From Isoetes taiwanensis (Eukaryota > Streptophyta > Lycopodiopsida > Isoetales > Isoetaceae): a stretch of 64,000 bases of DNA. Where the stretch lies: the NCBI GenBank assembly GCA_021234155.1, contig JAJEKV010000020.1, positions 10,594,346 to 10,658,345 of the forward strand, in the 5' to 3' direction. A model generated the notes under the pieces. That model worked only from the letters and a program-made list of their open reading frames with translations, was not told the DNA's origin and ran no database searches. The position numbers and the translations under genes were made by a program. Below are positions 46,364 to 58,641 of this stretch, in pieces; the first letter of the stretch is position 1, and every line of letters begins with the position of its first letter.

Positions 46364-47990
46364 TCATAGAAAGCGAATGGAGCTGGTGCTTAGGGAGGGA
46401 CTTCCTAAGGGTTTACTTTTATTAATCCGGGAACCTAATAAAATCCATAGCGGAGATTGGAAACCGAGAGATGGCTTTCCACACATTTTATTTAAGCACT
46501 TGGGCTTGGAGAAATAAGGATTTACATCCCAAACCCCCGACTTTTTACTATGAGTCACCGATCCCAAGCGAAAGATGTGTACCTTGCCAAATATACTCTT
46601 TAATACATTGCTCAATTTTGTTATAGAAGCCTTGTCGACAATCAAAGCGAGAAGAGAAATAGACATGGCTACTAGCAAGGACGAGTTGGCAATCAAAATC
46701 ATCCCAACCCGAGACAAAAGAACCTTTAAGGAGGATAAGCTTTTTCCTGATCCTATTAATGTCGAGGTCGCCAAGCAATCTTATGGGACATGTGAACGCA
46801 AGGGGAGGCCTAAAAAGAGTCGGTATTGGCCATTAGGAACAAATTTGATGCCATGTGTATTAAAGTTGCGGATACGAGCCATCAACTAGGATGGAACATT
46901 TGGCAAAATTCGGTGGATCCCGAGGCAAACACTAAATTTAGAGATGCATCCATAAAATTCTTCATATTGTCGTTATCATTTCACGAGCATGGTAAAGGTA
47001 TCATCGATATTGAAGAATGGAAAGGCTGTTATTGAATTCGGGGCATTTGAAGGCCATGGAGCACACCCTTATCTTGGTAAGAGAGGGACCATTTTAGTAA
47101 AATTTCAGCAGCAATTATAAAGAGGTAGGGGAGCCGGGGGGCAGCCTTGTCTCACCCCTCTTTGAATGTGGAAAAACCAAAGAGGAGTCCCATTGACAAT
47201 AACACATGAAGTGGCTTTTGGTTTAATCCCATAATGAGCTTAGTGAGGGCAGGATGAATGCCAATATGGACCATGGCTTTCTCTAAGAATTTCCAAGAAA
47301 TGATCATAGGCCCTTAGAAGTCCGGCTTGGGGAGGATACCGGTTTTGTTTGGTCAATCTATTCCAGTCTGAGCCTCATTTGCAGCTATATAGTTATCCAA
47401 AATAGATCTGGCTGGAAGAAATGCATTGACAGGCATTCACTTTTCATGGAGGTGAACCAAAATTCTACCATTATAATCTTAGCTACAAGCTTGTATAAAG
47501 TTGTAGTCAAGGAGATGGGGCGCCATTCATTGGTTTTTAGAAGGGATTCAGTCTTAGGGATGAGGAGATAACTCCAACATTGAAGGTTGGATAAATAGTG
47601 CTTTAGCTCTCAAACCCCCGAACAAATTGGATGATGTCCTCCTTCATAATAGGCCAAAATTCCATAAAGAATTCGGGTTGAAAACCATCTATACCGGACT
47701 CTTTCCATGCTTCATTTTCTTAAGAGTTTCAAAGATTTCAGGAAGTTCAGGGACTTCAGTCAATCATCATCCATCATATCATTAGGAGGACCAATGATAT
47801 CAAAAGACTTCTGGATTTTACGATCTTCTATCAATTAAGTCTTTAAAAGATTAGTGTAAAATCAAGGAAGGCCGAGGCGATTTCCTTCTCATCGTAAGAG
47901 TGGAACCTTGTTGGATTCAATTTGGGTAATGGAGTTATTAACCAACTTGTTTCTAGCAATTCTAAGAAACATTTTAGAGCTCTCATGATC
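46364..47990 (-). pseudogene. LINE reverse transcriptase, broken
   Basis: On the minus strand near 47,140-47,160 the translation contains GVRQGCPP, the L1 RT block GVRQGCPLSP. Near 46,995-47,010 FNIDDT replaces the FADDT catalytic block (only the Asp pair is kept). Near 46,620-46,770 are thumb-like segments with GSFVSGWDD and IEQCIKEYIWQG. Frameshifts and stops occur throughout. Confidence 0.8.
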
Positions 47991-48006
47991 CAATTGATTG
48001 TACATC

Positions 48007-48615
48007 TTAATTTTTACTCCTAAGGGCCATCCCTTTAACACGGTGTTCTTCAAGAGCTTTGATCTGAATTTCTAATTGTTCCTCTCTCAAATGAAGAGAG
48101 TCATCCCTAGGATTGCCTTCAAGATCAGATCTAATATTCTTGATTTGTTCCAACAGTGGGACATTATAGCTTTCCTTTTCTCGAGCAAGGTCTTTTCCCC
48201 ATTGTTTCACCCAGGTCTTTGACTTTCTTCATTTTATCATTGAAGCACTTCATGGATTGGTGTTAGCCAATCTTGGGCAGAGAGGTAGAAAGAGGTGAAC
48301 TCTTGACAAAAAGACTTCATTTGGAGCAGAGGTGTTAAACTTGAAAGGGGTGTTCTTGCTCCTAGGGCCAATTTTCAGATCTTTAGTGTCAAGGAAGTGT
48401 GGTTGGTGATCTGAGATGGTGCTAGCTATATCTCCGGTAACAATACAGTTGTCTAACCAGCTAGCGTAATTATGGATATAAAATCGTCTCGCATCGCGAA
48501 GAATCTCGATCACCCTTTCTCTTGTTGCTCGGAGAATTTTAGTGTTAGAAGATGGGACATAGATAAGGTCTTGGTTGGACATCAATTGTCCCGAATATCT
48601 TTCATTAATGGACAT
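48007..48615 (-). pseudogene. LINE endonuclease, C-terminal part
   Basis: Minus-strand translation of 48,250-48,615 has WLDNCIVTGDIASTISDHQP. The SDHxP block is the conserved end of the apurinic-type endonuclease of L1 elements. The adjacent 48,007-48,210 piece (MKQWGKDLAREKESYN, LREEQLEIQIKALEE) is the helical linker between endonuclease and RT typical of plant L1. Confidence 0.8.
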
Positions 48616-51600
48616 GTTAATTTTGTTTTACCCAAGCTTCATATCCTTATGGGGGGCATTATTGAAGTCCCGGTAACCACCCGGTTCTCAATATCTTTGT
48701 GGCCGCTCATCCATTGTTGATTTCAAGCCACATGGGCTCTCTTTCATGGGGGTCAGTTGAGGCATAAATATTAATGAAGGCAACTTGGCGGTCCTTAATT
48801 TGGAGGGTGACGGTAAAGCCATTTGGAAGAGTGATGGTGTTGATTAACTACGGTTGACAATCCTGGTTGTCCCAATCGGTGCCATCAGGCTGGGATATAC
48901 CGAGGGAAAGCCATCCCGGATCGAATCCATTCACCCATTTGGAGTCAAATTTGGGGGAGTCTATGTTCTTGAATCATAATGATATCTGCTCCTTAGAAAT
49001 CTCTCCCAAGGCAATAAACCTTCTCCTTTTAGTGGGGCCTTTGATACCCCTCAAGTTCGGGTTAAGATCTCATGAGGGTAGGAGAAAAAGAACCAGAGGA
49101 GCCAGCAATAAGACTTAAAGACCATGAGGTGAGGCCTTGCCAGTATTATAAGTGTGAAGGTTCGGTGCTCCCGGGGACTTAGTTATGAAACCCGCCTTTC
49201 ATTTTCCTTTTTAAAGATCTAAGAGATGTATTGGTGATATCATGTAAGGGCGCTACTCATATCTTCCCTCTCCCAATCGGTACAATTAGATGCTGGTTGA
49301 CTCGGTCAAGGTTGTCCAAGGTGTCAAGGTTCAATTGCGAGCTTGCAGGCCATATTCAATACTCTCTTTCACCGGTTATGGTAGGTGGATTGGACAAAAT
49401 CACGGTCGGCAGAAAGGTAGGACTATCTTGTGTTGGGGATAAAGTCCTTTGTTGGTCTTGTGTTTGACTTGCTATCGGGAGTCAAGCCGTGTGCTCGCAA
49501 ACAAGGGAGTGATCACTTACCCGATTCGCTCCATCTCCTTATCTTCAATCGGCGCTTTGTCAAAAGACACTTTTCATCCACGGCTTGAGACAATCACTCA
49601 TCAGGGTCCACAAAGTGACTTTCCATACTTTTATAGAGTTCGAGGCAAAGGGGTATGGTGAGAAGGGGAGTGAGTTGACCAATGCAGAATGTGGTATGAT
49701 TGAGGGATCTACCGAGAGATCAACAAGATAGACCACGGAGGGAGGTGGGAGAGGTGGGAGAGGTGGGGGTAACCGTGTATGAGAGGTTGAAGAAAGTGAT
49801 CCCGTTCCTGGATGTGCAGATTGGTATTTGAGCCAACTTTGTATGTATCCATCCTTTCCTTGTGGTGTGAAGAGATCATTGAACTCCTCACCAAGATCAG
49901 TTGAAGAACCCCTCGTAGAATTTTGAATCTGTTACAAAAAGGAGAGGGGCGATGTCCCCTTATCGGTGAAGTTGACCGGTCTCCGCAGGCGCAGACCTGC
50001 TCAAGCAAATTGTGTTGCATATCTTCAGAGCATCATTGACCATGTGTTCCTTATCGGCCCGGTGTGTAGGTTGAGAAGAAGATGGAACTTCATCTTGTAT
50101 ACCACCATCCTCGGCTGATTATTGTGACTTTATCATATTGCACCTGTTGCGAGGTTTGTGCTATCAAAGGTTTAACCATGGTGGGGGGTTGAATGAAACA
50201 CCTTTAATGGTGACCCCTTTGTTTAAAACCTTCACAACCTTTAGCGGGAAAAAGAATTCAAATCATGGGGATTTGAGAGTCTCTTCAAGTTCCTTATTGG
50301 CTAAGGCAATCTTCTCATACAATGATTTGTCTCCTTGGGTGCCTAGCACTACCAAGTTAATGTTACCCCGCATTGCGATCGGTGCCGTGTTTCTCTGATT
50401 AGGGTAGCTTTGCTCCCGTCAGTGGTTGGGCGGGCATCGGGGAAGCACTTTCACCTCCCTCCATGCAAACGTTTCTGCGGATCGGACAAGCAGGAGGCAA
50501 CCCATTCCATCTTAAAAGCAAGGATTGGTCAGTCCCAAACGCATATCCCGGAAAGTCAATTCAAAGAAGGATAGGTTTGAGAAGATCCAATTGTATGAAT
50601 ACAGTGTAGAGGCCCTGGTCAGTGCAAGTTACATGTTGATATGAAGGAGCCAATAGGAGAAAAGATAGTTTTTAAGCATTGGGGCTCCCAAAAGAAATTT
50701 GGATTAAGATCATGCAGGTTAACATATCTTTGTGTGCATGAGAGTTGATGGCTTTAGAGGGTTAAAATGATAGGACCATTTCGAATTTAATTCTAAAGCC
50801 AAGATGAGTAAGGGTGCCCCCATCTTTAAGATGTGCTCAGCCCGACTTTGTTCAATGAGCATCTCGATCATGAAATATGGGAAACGAGTCCAATAGATGG
50901 CGCGTAGATTTGGATCGATTTAGATAAAGCACAAATTTGCTTGGACACATTCCCTAAAACAATACCTTCCTTTTTAGGCCCGACAAATGGCGGCATGCGA
51001 AAGAGAGAAATTCAAACCTTGAATGACAAAAGCTTCGGATTCAATTCCGCACCTCTGGGTGGCGGTAAGTCGGGTGGATTGTGCTTCTTCATGGTCGAGA
51101 ATGTCTTGTTTAATATCTTGTCTTCCTTAAAAGGTTGAGCTCTCGCATGAAAGTGTTGCTTGAACCGGCATTACGATTGGAGCATAGCAGTCGAGAAAGG
51201 TCTATCCCCGAAGGAAGATGGAAGAGCATTCTTTAGCGCCATCGGTTTAGCAACGAAGGTTGTGAATTCACCAAATTGAATCGGAACTATGTCTCCTTTG
51301 AAAGCAACAGTTGTTGGGCTAGAATTTCTTTACGTTCTTCAAAGATTTAAGGAGGAGAAGGTATTTAAGATGGAGCCCATCGGGGGAGATAATCCCGGGC
51401 CCGCTAGATCCGGTGGGACCATGATAACGAGAAAGATGCGAGGGAGTCTCAAAAAGCCGTGGAGAATTAAGATGATTGGAAGTGGAGAAAGGGGAAAGTT
51501 GGCAAAAGGCGGAGGGTACAAAGCGAATTATCTTGAGGAGATGAAAATGACTTCCCCGAGGGGCGATGGGACCCAAAAATCCTAGATCTAAAAGATGTAA

Positions 51601-51750
51601 TGTAGATTACCTTACCGCTTACCTCGATTTACCTCGATTCTGAAGTCGATCCGCGATCGAACCCTAGTTAGGGTTAAGCATGACCATGGTAGCGCTCCAG
51701 CCTCCTTTCGATGTAGAAAAACCTATCGGACAAAGCGCTCCCTTGCATAT

Positions 51751-54700
51751 TCTGTCATTTCCAATAAAGTTGGAGTCTCCAAAATCTCTTCCGGATTTGG
51801 GGTATGCCTCTTAAGCAGACTAACGTGGAAGACTTTATGAACCTTTAGATGAGCGGGTAAGTCTAATCTGTAGGATTGATTTCCAACTCTCTCAATAATT
51901 TTAAATGGTCCTGCCCATCTTGGTGCCAATTTCTTGCAATTTCCAATTCTGAGCTTGGCTTGCTTAACTTTGATCTTTAGCCATACGCTATCTCCAACTT
52001 GAAATTCTCTCACTGTTCTATGCTTATCTGCTAAGCTCTTTTGACGGCTTCTAGCTGCTATCAAATATTCTCGAACTTCTTGCACTAGCTCTTGCATATC
52101 TTCTAGCATTTGTTGAGAGACTTCAACTTTTGACACCGGATTATGCCACGTGTCAGGTGTGAGACATTGGTATCCATAATTAATCATGAACGGGGACATC
52201 TGTGATGATTCTTGCTTGGTACTATTGTATGCAAATTCTACCAAGTATATGTAGTCCTCCCATTTCGTCTGTTTGTTCCACACGTAATGTCTCAACATAT
52301 CTTCCAAAATTCTGTTTGTTCTTTCTGTTTGACCATCTGTTTGAGGATGATAAGTTGTACTCATACAAAGCTTTGTTCCGATGGTTCCAAAGAAGTCCTT
52401 CCAAAATGCACTTATAAATTTCGGATCTCTATCCGATATTATTCCTCTAGGCATACCATGAAGTCTGAAAATTTCTTTAGTGAAGAGCAAGGCTGTATCT
52501 AGGGCAGTGTCTGTTGTTTTACATGGCAAGAAATGTGCCATCTTTGAAAGTTTATCGACTACTACCATGAGTGCGTCATGCCCCCTTGCTGTTCTTGGGA
52601 GGCCCGTGATGAAATCCATACTCACTATTTCCCACTTGGCATCTGGAACTGCCAATGGCTCTAGGGCTCCAGGAATGCGAAGTTGTTTGGCCTTGGTTTG
52701 TTGACATAATTGACATTGCCGAATGTAATTGGCAATGTCCTTCTTCATACCTGGCCAGAAGTAACTACTTCTTATTTTAAAGTAAGTTTTCATAAAGCCT
52801 GCATGACCTGCGATTGGGCCATTGTGAGTATCATTGAGAATCAATTTTCTCACTCCTGATGCTTCTGGGACACACAATTTGTCCTTATGATAAAGAAGCT
52901 TGCCTTCCTTCTTATAATTCTTAAAAAGTTCCCTTTCCTTGTTTGTCCTTGCATCCTTGCAAAGGCTTGCCCAAACCTGTTGGAACTCCACACTAGAGGG
53001 TATTGCCTCCTCAATTTTCCTGCCGAATTCACTTGACAAAGTTGATATGGCATTGCAGTGTGTTCTTGTGACTATTGGTCTGCGAGAGAGAGCATCAGCA
53101 ACTACATTCAATTTGCCGGGCTTATAGACTATATCAAAGTCATATTCTTCTAAAAACTCCATCCACCTTCTTTGTCTCAAATTTAGAAGTGGTTGTGTGA
53201 ATATGTATTGCAAACTCTGATGATCTGTGTCTAATTGGAACTTCTTTCCTAACAAGTAATGTCTCCAAATGCGTAGTGCCCTCACTACTGCCAATAGTTC
53301 TTGATCATGAGTCGGATATCGTTGTTCTGCTTCATTCATCTTCTTTGAATCATATGCAACTACCCTTCCTTCCTGCATAAGTACCCCGCCTGTGGCAATC
53401 ATGCTTGCATCAGTTGCTACAAGTTTATCTTTTTCTGGGTCAGGTAAGGTTAGAACTGGAGCTATTGTCAAGGCTTCTTTGAGCTTATCAAAAGAAACTT
53501 GTACTTCTTGCATCCAATTGTCCATCCAGTTCTTTACCTTCTGTTTCTTTGTGAGGTCTGTCAAAGGAGTTGCCCACTTAGCAAAGTCCTTTACAAATTT
53601 TCTGTAGTATCCTGCAAGACCCAGGAAACTTCTTACTTCAGGGACGTTTCTTGGTGCTGGCCAATCTATGATGGCTTCTATTTTTGCTGGATCTGTTGCA
53701 ATGCCTTCTGCTGATACAATATGCCCCAAGTAATCAACTTTGGGGGTGGCAAAGTGACACTTGGAAAATTTGGCAAATAGCTTATGCCTTCTTAGCTTCT
53801 GTAATGCTTTTCTCAGGTGGTGATCATGTTCTTCGATTGACTTACTATAAATGAGGATGTCGTCGAAGAATACTATTACAAAATCATCCAAGAACTCTCT
53901 GAAAATTTCATTCATCAACCTCATGAACGTTGCTGGTGCATTTGATAGGCCAAAGGGCATAACTGTAAATTCATAATGACCATAGCGTGTTCTGAAAGCT
54001 GTTTTATGAACATCTTCTTTTTTTATTCTTATTTGGTGGTACCCTGACCTTAAGTCTATTTTGGAGAATATCTTTGCCCCTTGAAGTTGATCCATTAGAT
54101 CATCTGCCCTTGGTAATGCGTATTTATTCTTTACCGTTTGTTTATTTAGTTGTCGGTAATCTATACACATTCTTAGACTTCCATCTTTCTTCTTCACGAA
54201 GAGAATAGGTGCCCCAAAGGGTGATACACTTGGTCTTATAAAACCAATTTCCAACAACTCCTTCAACTGTTTCTTGAGCTCTCCCAGTTCCGGTGTGCTC
54301 ATCCTGTAGGGAGCCTTGCTAGTAGGCTTAGCATCTGGTGCTAGAGTAACCTCACATTCCACACCTCTATAGGGTGGTAGCTCTCGGATATCATCCGAAA
54401 AAACATCATAGAATTCTCTTATGATTTTAGCAATAGGCTTAGGCAATTTTTCTATGCTTTCCTCCTGTGTTATTTTCTCACTATCAGGTTGAATTGCTTC
54501 TAGCCTAAGGATATATTCGATCTCCTTCTTTAAATTGCATTTATTCAACTGGCTTAAAGTTATACACTGCATTACTGAAGGAATTTCCTTACCTCTGACC
54601 ACTATTCGTTTGCCATCTGGTGCGGTGATTGCTATTTCTTTATTGTCGCAGTCAATGATTGCCTTAGCTGGTTTGAGGAATTCCATTCCAACTATCAAGT

Positions 54701-55103
54701 CATATTTGCCAATATCCATTACCTCAGCTCCCATGGTGAACTTAATTCCGGTCAATCCGACGTCGAAATTAACTCTTCTTCCCTTTGTATGTCGAATTGC
54801 CCCATTTGCCATGCTGACTGGTCTGGGTTTAGATTTCAGGGTCTTTGACTTCAATAATGCTGCCAGTCTAGGAGATGCAAAATTGTGTGAACTACCTGTG
54901 TCTATTAGAATTACATATGGTTTATCATCTATTATAGCATCAGTTGAGATGACCGTGGACTGACTTGCAACATTATCAGTCTCAATAGCTGCACAAATCT
55001 TACACTCACCATCTATGTAATCTTGGGCTTCCTCCTGATCATCATCTTCATCTTGTTCAGTAGGTGATTCCCATCCATCTAGCTCTGCTAAGGTTGCCTG
55101 CAT
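51751..55103 (-). CDS. pol polyprotein of element A: protease, RT, RNase H, integrase
   Basis: An open frame of about 1,120 codons before the L1 insertion. The first Met (55,103) is not a true start: the frame continues from gag. Residues counted from it: protease [12 protein letters not shown] at 66-77; RT about 290-455 with FFDDIL at 412-417; RNase H about 560-680 with TDAS and TDHQS. Integrase has its zinc-binding residues at H760, H767, C797 and C800 and the catalytic triad at D830, D891 and E927. A GPY/F-type region lies near 1,070. All catalytic residues are present. The L1 replaces the end, giving a short unrelated tail; the chromodomain lies beyond, at 44.1-44.7 kb. The intact frame suggests recent insertion. 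Confidence 0.95.
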
Positions 55104-56395
55104 GACGAAAGGACATGTATGTGTTCTGTGGCCCAGTTGGAAACATTTGAAACAGAGTTGTTTCTTGATGCATTCATCCCCCTTTTCTCTTGGAATACTG
55201 TCTAGGAAGCTTTTGATTGACCTGCCAGATGAAGACCCTTGAGCTGCCTGATTTCTATATGGTCCTTTCCTTTCATTCTTCCCTTGAAACTGTTGGTTAG
55301 CAGGTTGATTTCCCTGCTGCCTTGGAGTGTATGGAGCTATTGACTTGTCCTTTGAATAGTTGCTTTTTTTGGCCCGTGTGTTTGTGGAGTTTCTTCCAAA
55401 CTTAAGGCTTTATCCTCGGCTTTCCCCTAACCGTTTTTGGGTTTATGGCCCGCACAAGTCTCTTGATGTTGGGGTTTAGTCCTTCAATGTAACCATCTAC
55501 GGCTTGCCTTTCTGTTATTGTTGGCACATTTAATCGTAGCCTCATGAACTCTTCTGTATATTTGGCTACGGTTAAGTTTCTTTGATCCAACCTATAAAAT
55601 TGTTGAATCTGCCTGCTTGTATGTGATCGAGGTACATAGTGCTTGCGAAATGCTTTACTGAAAGTTTTGAACTTACAATTGTTTCTTTTCAGTCTATTAG
55701 ATTTTGCATATCCCTTCCACCATATTCGGCTGGACCATTCAAATTTGTTTACGTTGCTACCTTTCCTATGTCCTTATCCTTCATCCCATAGGAGTTGCCA
55801 AATTCTTCCATCTCATCAAGCCATGCTTCTGCTTCCATGCCGGATCTGTCCTTTCCAGAGAACTGCCCCAGTTTCCTTGTTTTCCAGACATTGCTCATAG
55901 CAATATCTATTTTCTTCTGGTAATCCTCCGCTCGACGTACCGTTCCTCCTCTTCGATGTCTGTTCCTATCATTAGAACTACCGGACTTCGGTCGAAAGTC
56001 TATTGTCACTAGTCGCACTGATGTGGTGTTGTCTGCACTTGAGCTTGAAGGAGTTACACTTCTCCTATGTCTTTTCTTTCTCTTTTTCTCCTTTGGAGCC
56101 TCCGGTGGTGGATTCTGCCCTTGGTGAACTTGTTGATCAACTCCTGGGACTTGTTGTGGTAGGGGTGGACACTCCTGGTTTTGCATCAATGGTGTTGCCC
56201 AGTTGACTATTCGTGTCATTTGATTTCTCATGCGCACTAATCGTCGGTTTATAGCTTCGGATGACATGTCATCCTCGACTGCTTCATCATTGTCATGGCC
56301 AAATAAGTTCCTTGGCAACCAGTTTCGTTGTCGGTTTTGAAATTCTTGTTCCTGAGGTGGTAAGCCGAATGTTCCAGCTGCAAGATTTTATCATA
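55104..56395 (-). pseudogene. gag of element A
   Basis: The minus-strand frame opens near 56,395 just after a splice-acceptor-like ATCTTGCAG. It gives FGLPPQEQEF, a basic linker (KEKKRKKRHRRS), then the gag core with GMEAEAWLDEMEEF near 55,800. A frameshift near 55,750 leads into the remaining core (NLTVAKYTEEFMRLR, near 55,540-55,580). After further frameshifts, a CCHC zinc knuckle ([14 protein letters not shown]) lies just upstream of pol at 55,110-55,150. The knuckle is intact. Two or three frameshifts separate it from the core; they may be mutations or sequencing errors. Confidence 0.85.
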
Positions 56396-56619
56396 TACAT
56401 TGTTTATGCAATATTCCTTGGTGTTATGATATTGTTATCTTACTTCAAATAAACCATAAAGATTTTTAAAATAGAAGATGATTTATATACTCATAAGATA
56501 ACTTTTCTATTCAAAACACGAGTACATAAAATTATAATATTATCTTTAAAAAGTAAATACTTGGCATAATTTTAAGAAAAGCTAAACATGAAATTGCTAA
56601 TCTATTCCTTGGAGCTGGA
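56396..56619 (-). other. AT-rich spacer between ORF2 and gag, possible intron end
   Basis: About 220 AT-rich bases without ORF, ending in a good acceptor (pyrimidine-poor but with TTGCAG) at the start of the gag frame. It may be the 3' part of an intron that removes the upstream ORFs from a gag-pol mRNA. Confidence 0.35.
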
Positions 56620-58137
56620 TCATGTCTTGGATTTGAAGAAATCCTTGATGTGCTTGAGTCTAAGGCCTTTGCCCGCATTTCTCAGGATATTTCGTGCCGA
56701 TCCTCCTTCTAGGGCTTGCTGCATCTGTGGTGCTGGGAGTTCCGGTGCCGTAGCTGCTACAACTGTCAGTGGTCCATCTCGCATGTGGCCCCGGGCGAAG
56801 TCTAGACTATAGAGAGCTACCGATCTTTTAATGAAAATGATATGATCGATATTTTCTCTTATTTTGGCATGTTGCCCGAAACCTGTGAGTGCCATGAGCA
56901 ATGCTACTGCTTCTTCCCCTCTGGGGCTAAATTCTTTGTGAAAAACTAATATTTGGCCTTGACACAGGGCTGGGAGATAGTATCTCAAGGCCTTGCCTTT
57001 TTGATGCCCCTTTGGTGCCTTTCCTTTGCCTGTTCCTTTTCTTGCTGCTGCTGATCCCACTATATCAAGTGCTAAGAGATCATCATGGTCTCTCATCATT
57101 GTCGCCGCGTTTTCAAGATTGATGGTGTTTCTCTCCCTGACACTTGATGATCTCTTGGGTTGACTCGCGCTAGGTCCCCTGCCTGGTTTATACAAGGTGC
57201 TTTGAATTGCTTGGAATTCTTCTTCTGATATAACGGGTTCATTTTGCTTATAGTAGTCCCTTATGTATTGATAGGCCTCAATATCGGACATTGTTTCACC
57301 CGTATAAGAGTGATACTCTGCTACTTCACGAGGAATCTTCTGATAAGAATAGTCAATGAGGTCATGCTGCTGTCCTTCTGAGATTATACCTAGGAGTTCA
57401 TCAATCCTCATGCCTTGTTCCAATGAATAAGGTAGATGCAATATGTCATTTGCAAGGAGATATTCTTCTCCTTCGACAATGATTGGAGACAAGGCAGTGA
57501 TACCTATTGGTGGCGGGTTTGATTTTAGCACCCGTTCCTCGTTCATAGTGATTTGCCTTTCCCATTTTTCGGCGTATCTCGCTTCCTCTTCTTCATCTAG
57601 CTCACTAGTTTCTTCATAATCTTCCTGCAGTTTGAGTATTCCATGTGATGTGCCTTGGGTCACGTACTCGGTCGTGTCGAGTTCGAGGATGTCATCTTGA
57701 TTTACCCTTGTATTCAAGGGTGCAAGGTCTAGGGGCTGAACTGAAGGTTCCCCTACCTGATTGATGGCGTTAAATTGCATAAAAATTGCAAGTGTTGCTT
57801 GCGCTAAAACATGCCTATGCTTTTGAGCTGTACATCTCATATAATCTGGCATGTTGCTTGTTCTTTCCCATATTTGTTTCTTGATTTTTGATGTATTGCC
57901 CAATACTCTGGAGAGTACTTCCAATGAAACCCACTTTCCTGCTCTGGGTGGAATGTCAACTTCCCATGACAATATCTGTTGATCATACTGGATCATTATC
58001 TCTGTGTAGAATGGTGTTCTTGTTAGTGTTGCATACAGATCAAATGTATGATTGAACACCTCAAAGGCCTGCTGTATGGGTACTTCTCCCTTGTGGTCGG
58101 AGCTATTATACCATTCGATGAAGTTGGTGGGCGCCAT
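56620..58137 (-). CDS. element A ORF2, unknown protein of about 505 residues
   Basis: The open frame runs from 58,179, but the Met at 58,137 (MAPTNFIEWYNSSD) is the better start because the 14 codons before it look like untranslated sequence. Visible features are an N-terminal alpha-helical globular part (about residues 10-150), a very acidic middle (EETSELDEEEEARYAEKWE, about 190-210), and a basic Lys/Gly stretch (KGTGKGKAPKGHQKGKA, about 380-400). A second globular part with hydrophobic strands follows, ending in a basic tail (HIKDFFKSKT). I see no catalytic motif, no signal peptide and no zinc finger. I do not recognise the family. Its intact length and position between the H3-like ORF and gag suggest a functional accessory protein of the element. 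Confidence 0.7.
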   Translation of the reverse strand: MAPTNFIEWYNSSDHKGEVPIQQAFEVFNHTFDLYATLTRTPFYTEIMIQYDQQILSWEVDIPPRAGKWVSLEVLSRVLGNTSKIKKQIWERTSNMPDYMRCTAQKHRHVLAQATLAIFMQFNAINQVGEPSVQPLDLAPLNTRVNQDDILELDTTEYVTQGTSHGILKLQEDYEETSELDEEEEARYAEKWERQITMNEERVLKSNPPPIGITALSPIIVEGEEYLLANDILHLPYSLEQGMRIDELLGIISEGQQHDLIDYSYQKIPREVAEYHSYTGETMSDIEAYQYIRDYYKQNEPVISEEEFQAIQSTLYKPGRGPSASQPKRSSSVRERNTINLENAATMMRDHDDLLALDIVGSAAARKGTGKGKAPKGHQKGKALRYYLPALCQGQILVFHKEFSPRGEEAVALLMALTGFGQHAKIRENIDHIIFIKRSVALYSLDFARGHMRDGPLTVVAATAPELPAPQMQQALEGGSARNILRNAGKGLRLKHIKDFFKSKT

Positions 58138-58439
58138 TAGAGCAAGGTAGATGTAAAAGACGGTTTGATAAAATAGCAAAAGGCCTGAAAAATCGCCTAA
58201 AGGGGTAGGAGCTATCTTTGAGAGGAAAAAAAATAGAAAATGACCCTCCTTTTATAGAGGTTAGGGTTTCTAGTTTTTCGTGCCAATCATAATTGTTTAG
58301 AAAAATCTAAGTTTCATGAGCTAGAACTTACCAATCTAAGAGATATGAAATGCTAACATAGTTAGAATAAGGCAGAAAACATACTAATTTATTTTATTTC
58401 AGTTAATTTGGGCATCTTTTTGATCAACTCGGGCTATTT

Positions 58440-58502
58440 CGGTTACACCGCGCGAAAGGGGTTTCTAAGCCCCTTAGAAGGCGGTTTGGCGCGGTGTGAC
58501 CG
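58440..58502 (-). other. inter-ORF hairpin with pseudoknot-capable core, copy 1
   Basis: Outer arms CGGTTACACCGCGC and GCGCGGTGTGACCG pair over 14 positions with one mismatch. In the core, GGGG (58,458-58,461) can pair with CCCC (58,470-58,473), and TTCTAA inside that loop can pair with TTAGAA (58,474-58,479) just outside it, which is an H-type pseudoknot layout. It lies between the H3-like ORF and ORF2. Confidence 0.7.
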
Positions 58503-58641
58503 AATTTGGGTCAACTTTATTTCCATAATGACGATTTTTATAATAAAACATACTAACTTGTGTTTCTTTCCTATTTTTAGCCAACCTAGCATGTTTATTT
58601 ATAAAAAAATTAACTTATTTGACTCTGAATTTATCCTGTTT

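Larger units (their letters stand above)
44690..51750 (-). mobile_element. L1-type LINE inserted in pol of element A
   Basis: A 7.06-kb segment is flanked by the 10-bp duplication TCTGTCATTT (44,680-44,689 and 51,751-51,760), with a 20-base poly-T at 44,687-44,706 that is the poly-A tail of a minus-strand LINE. The size suggests a full-length copy. ORFs are broken. From 5' to 3' they include an ORF1-like region (51.6-50 kb, not recognised in detail), an endonuclease, reverse transcriptase and a 3' RNase H/zinc-finger-like region. It is younger than element A because it interrupts it. Confidence 0.9.
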
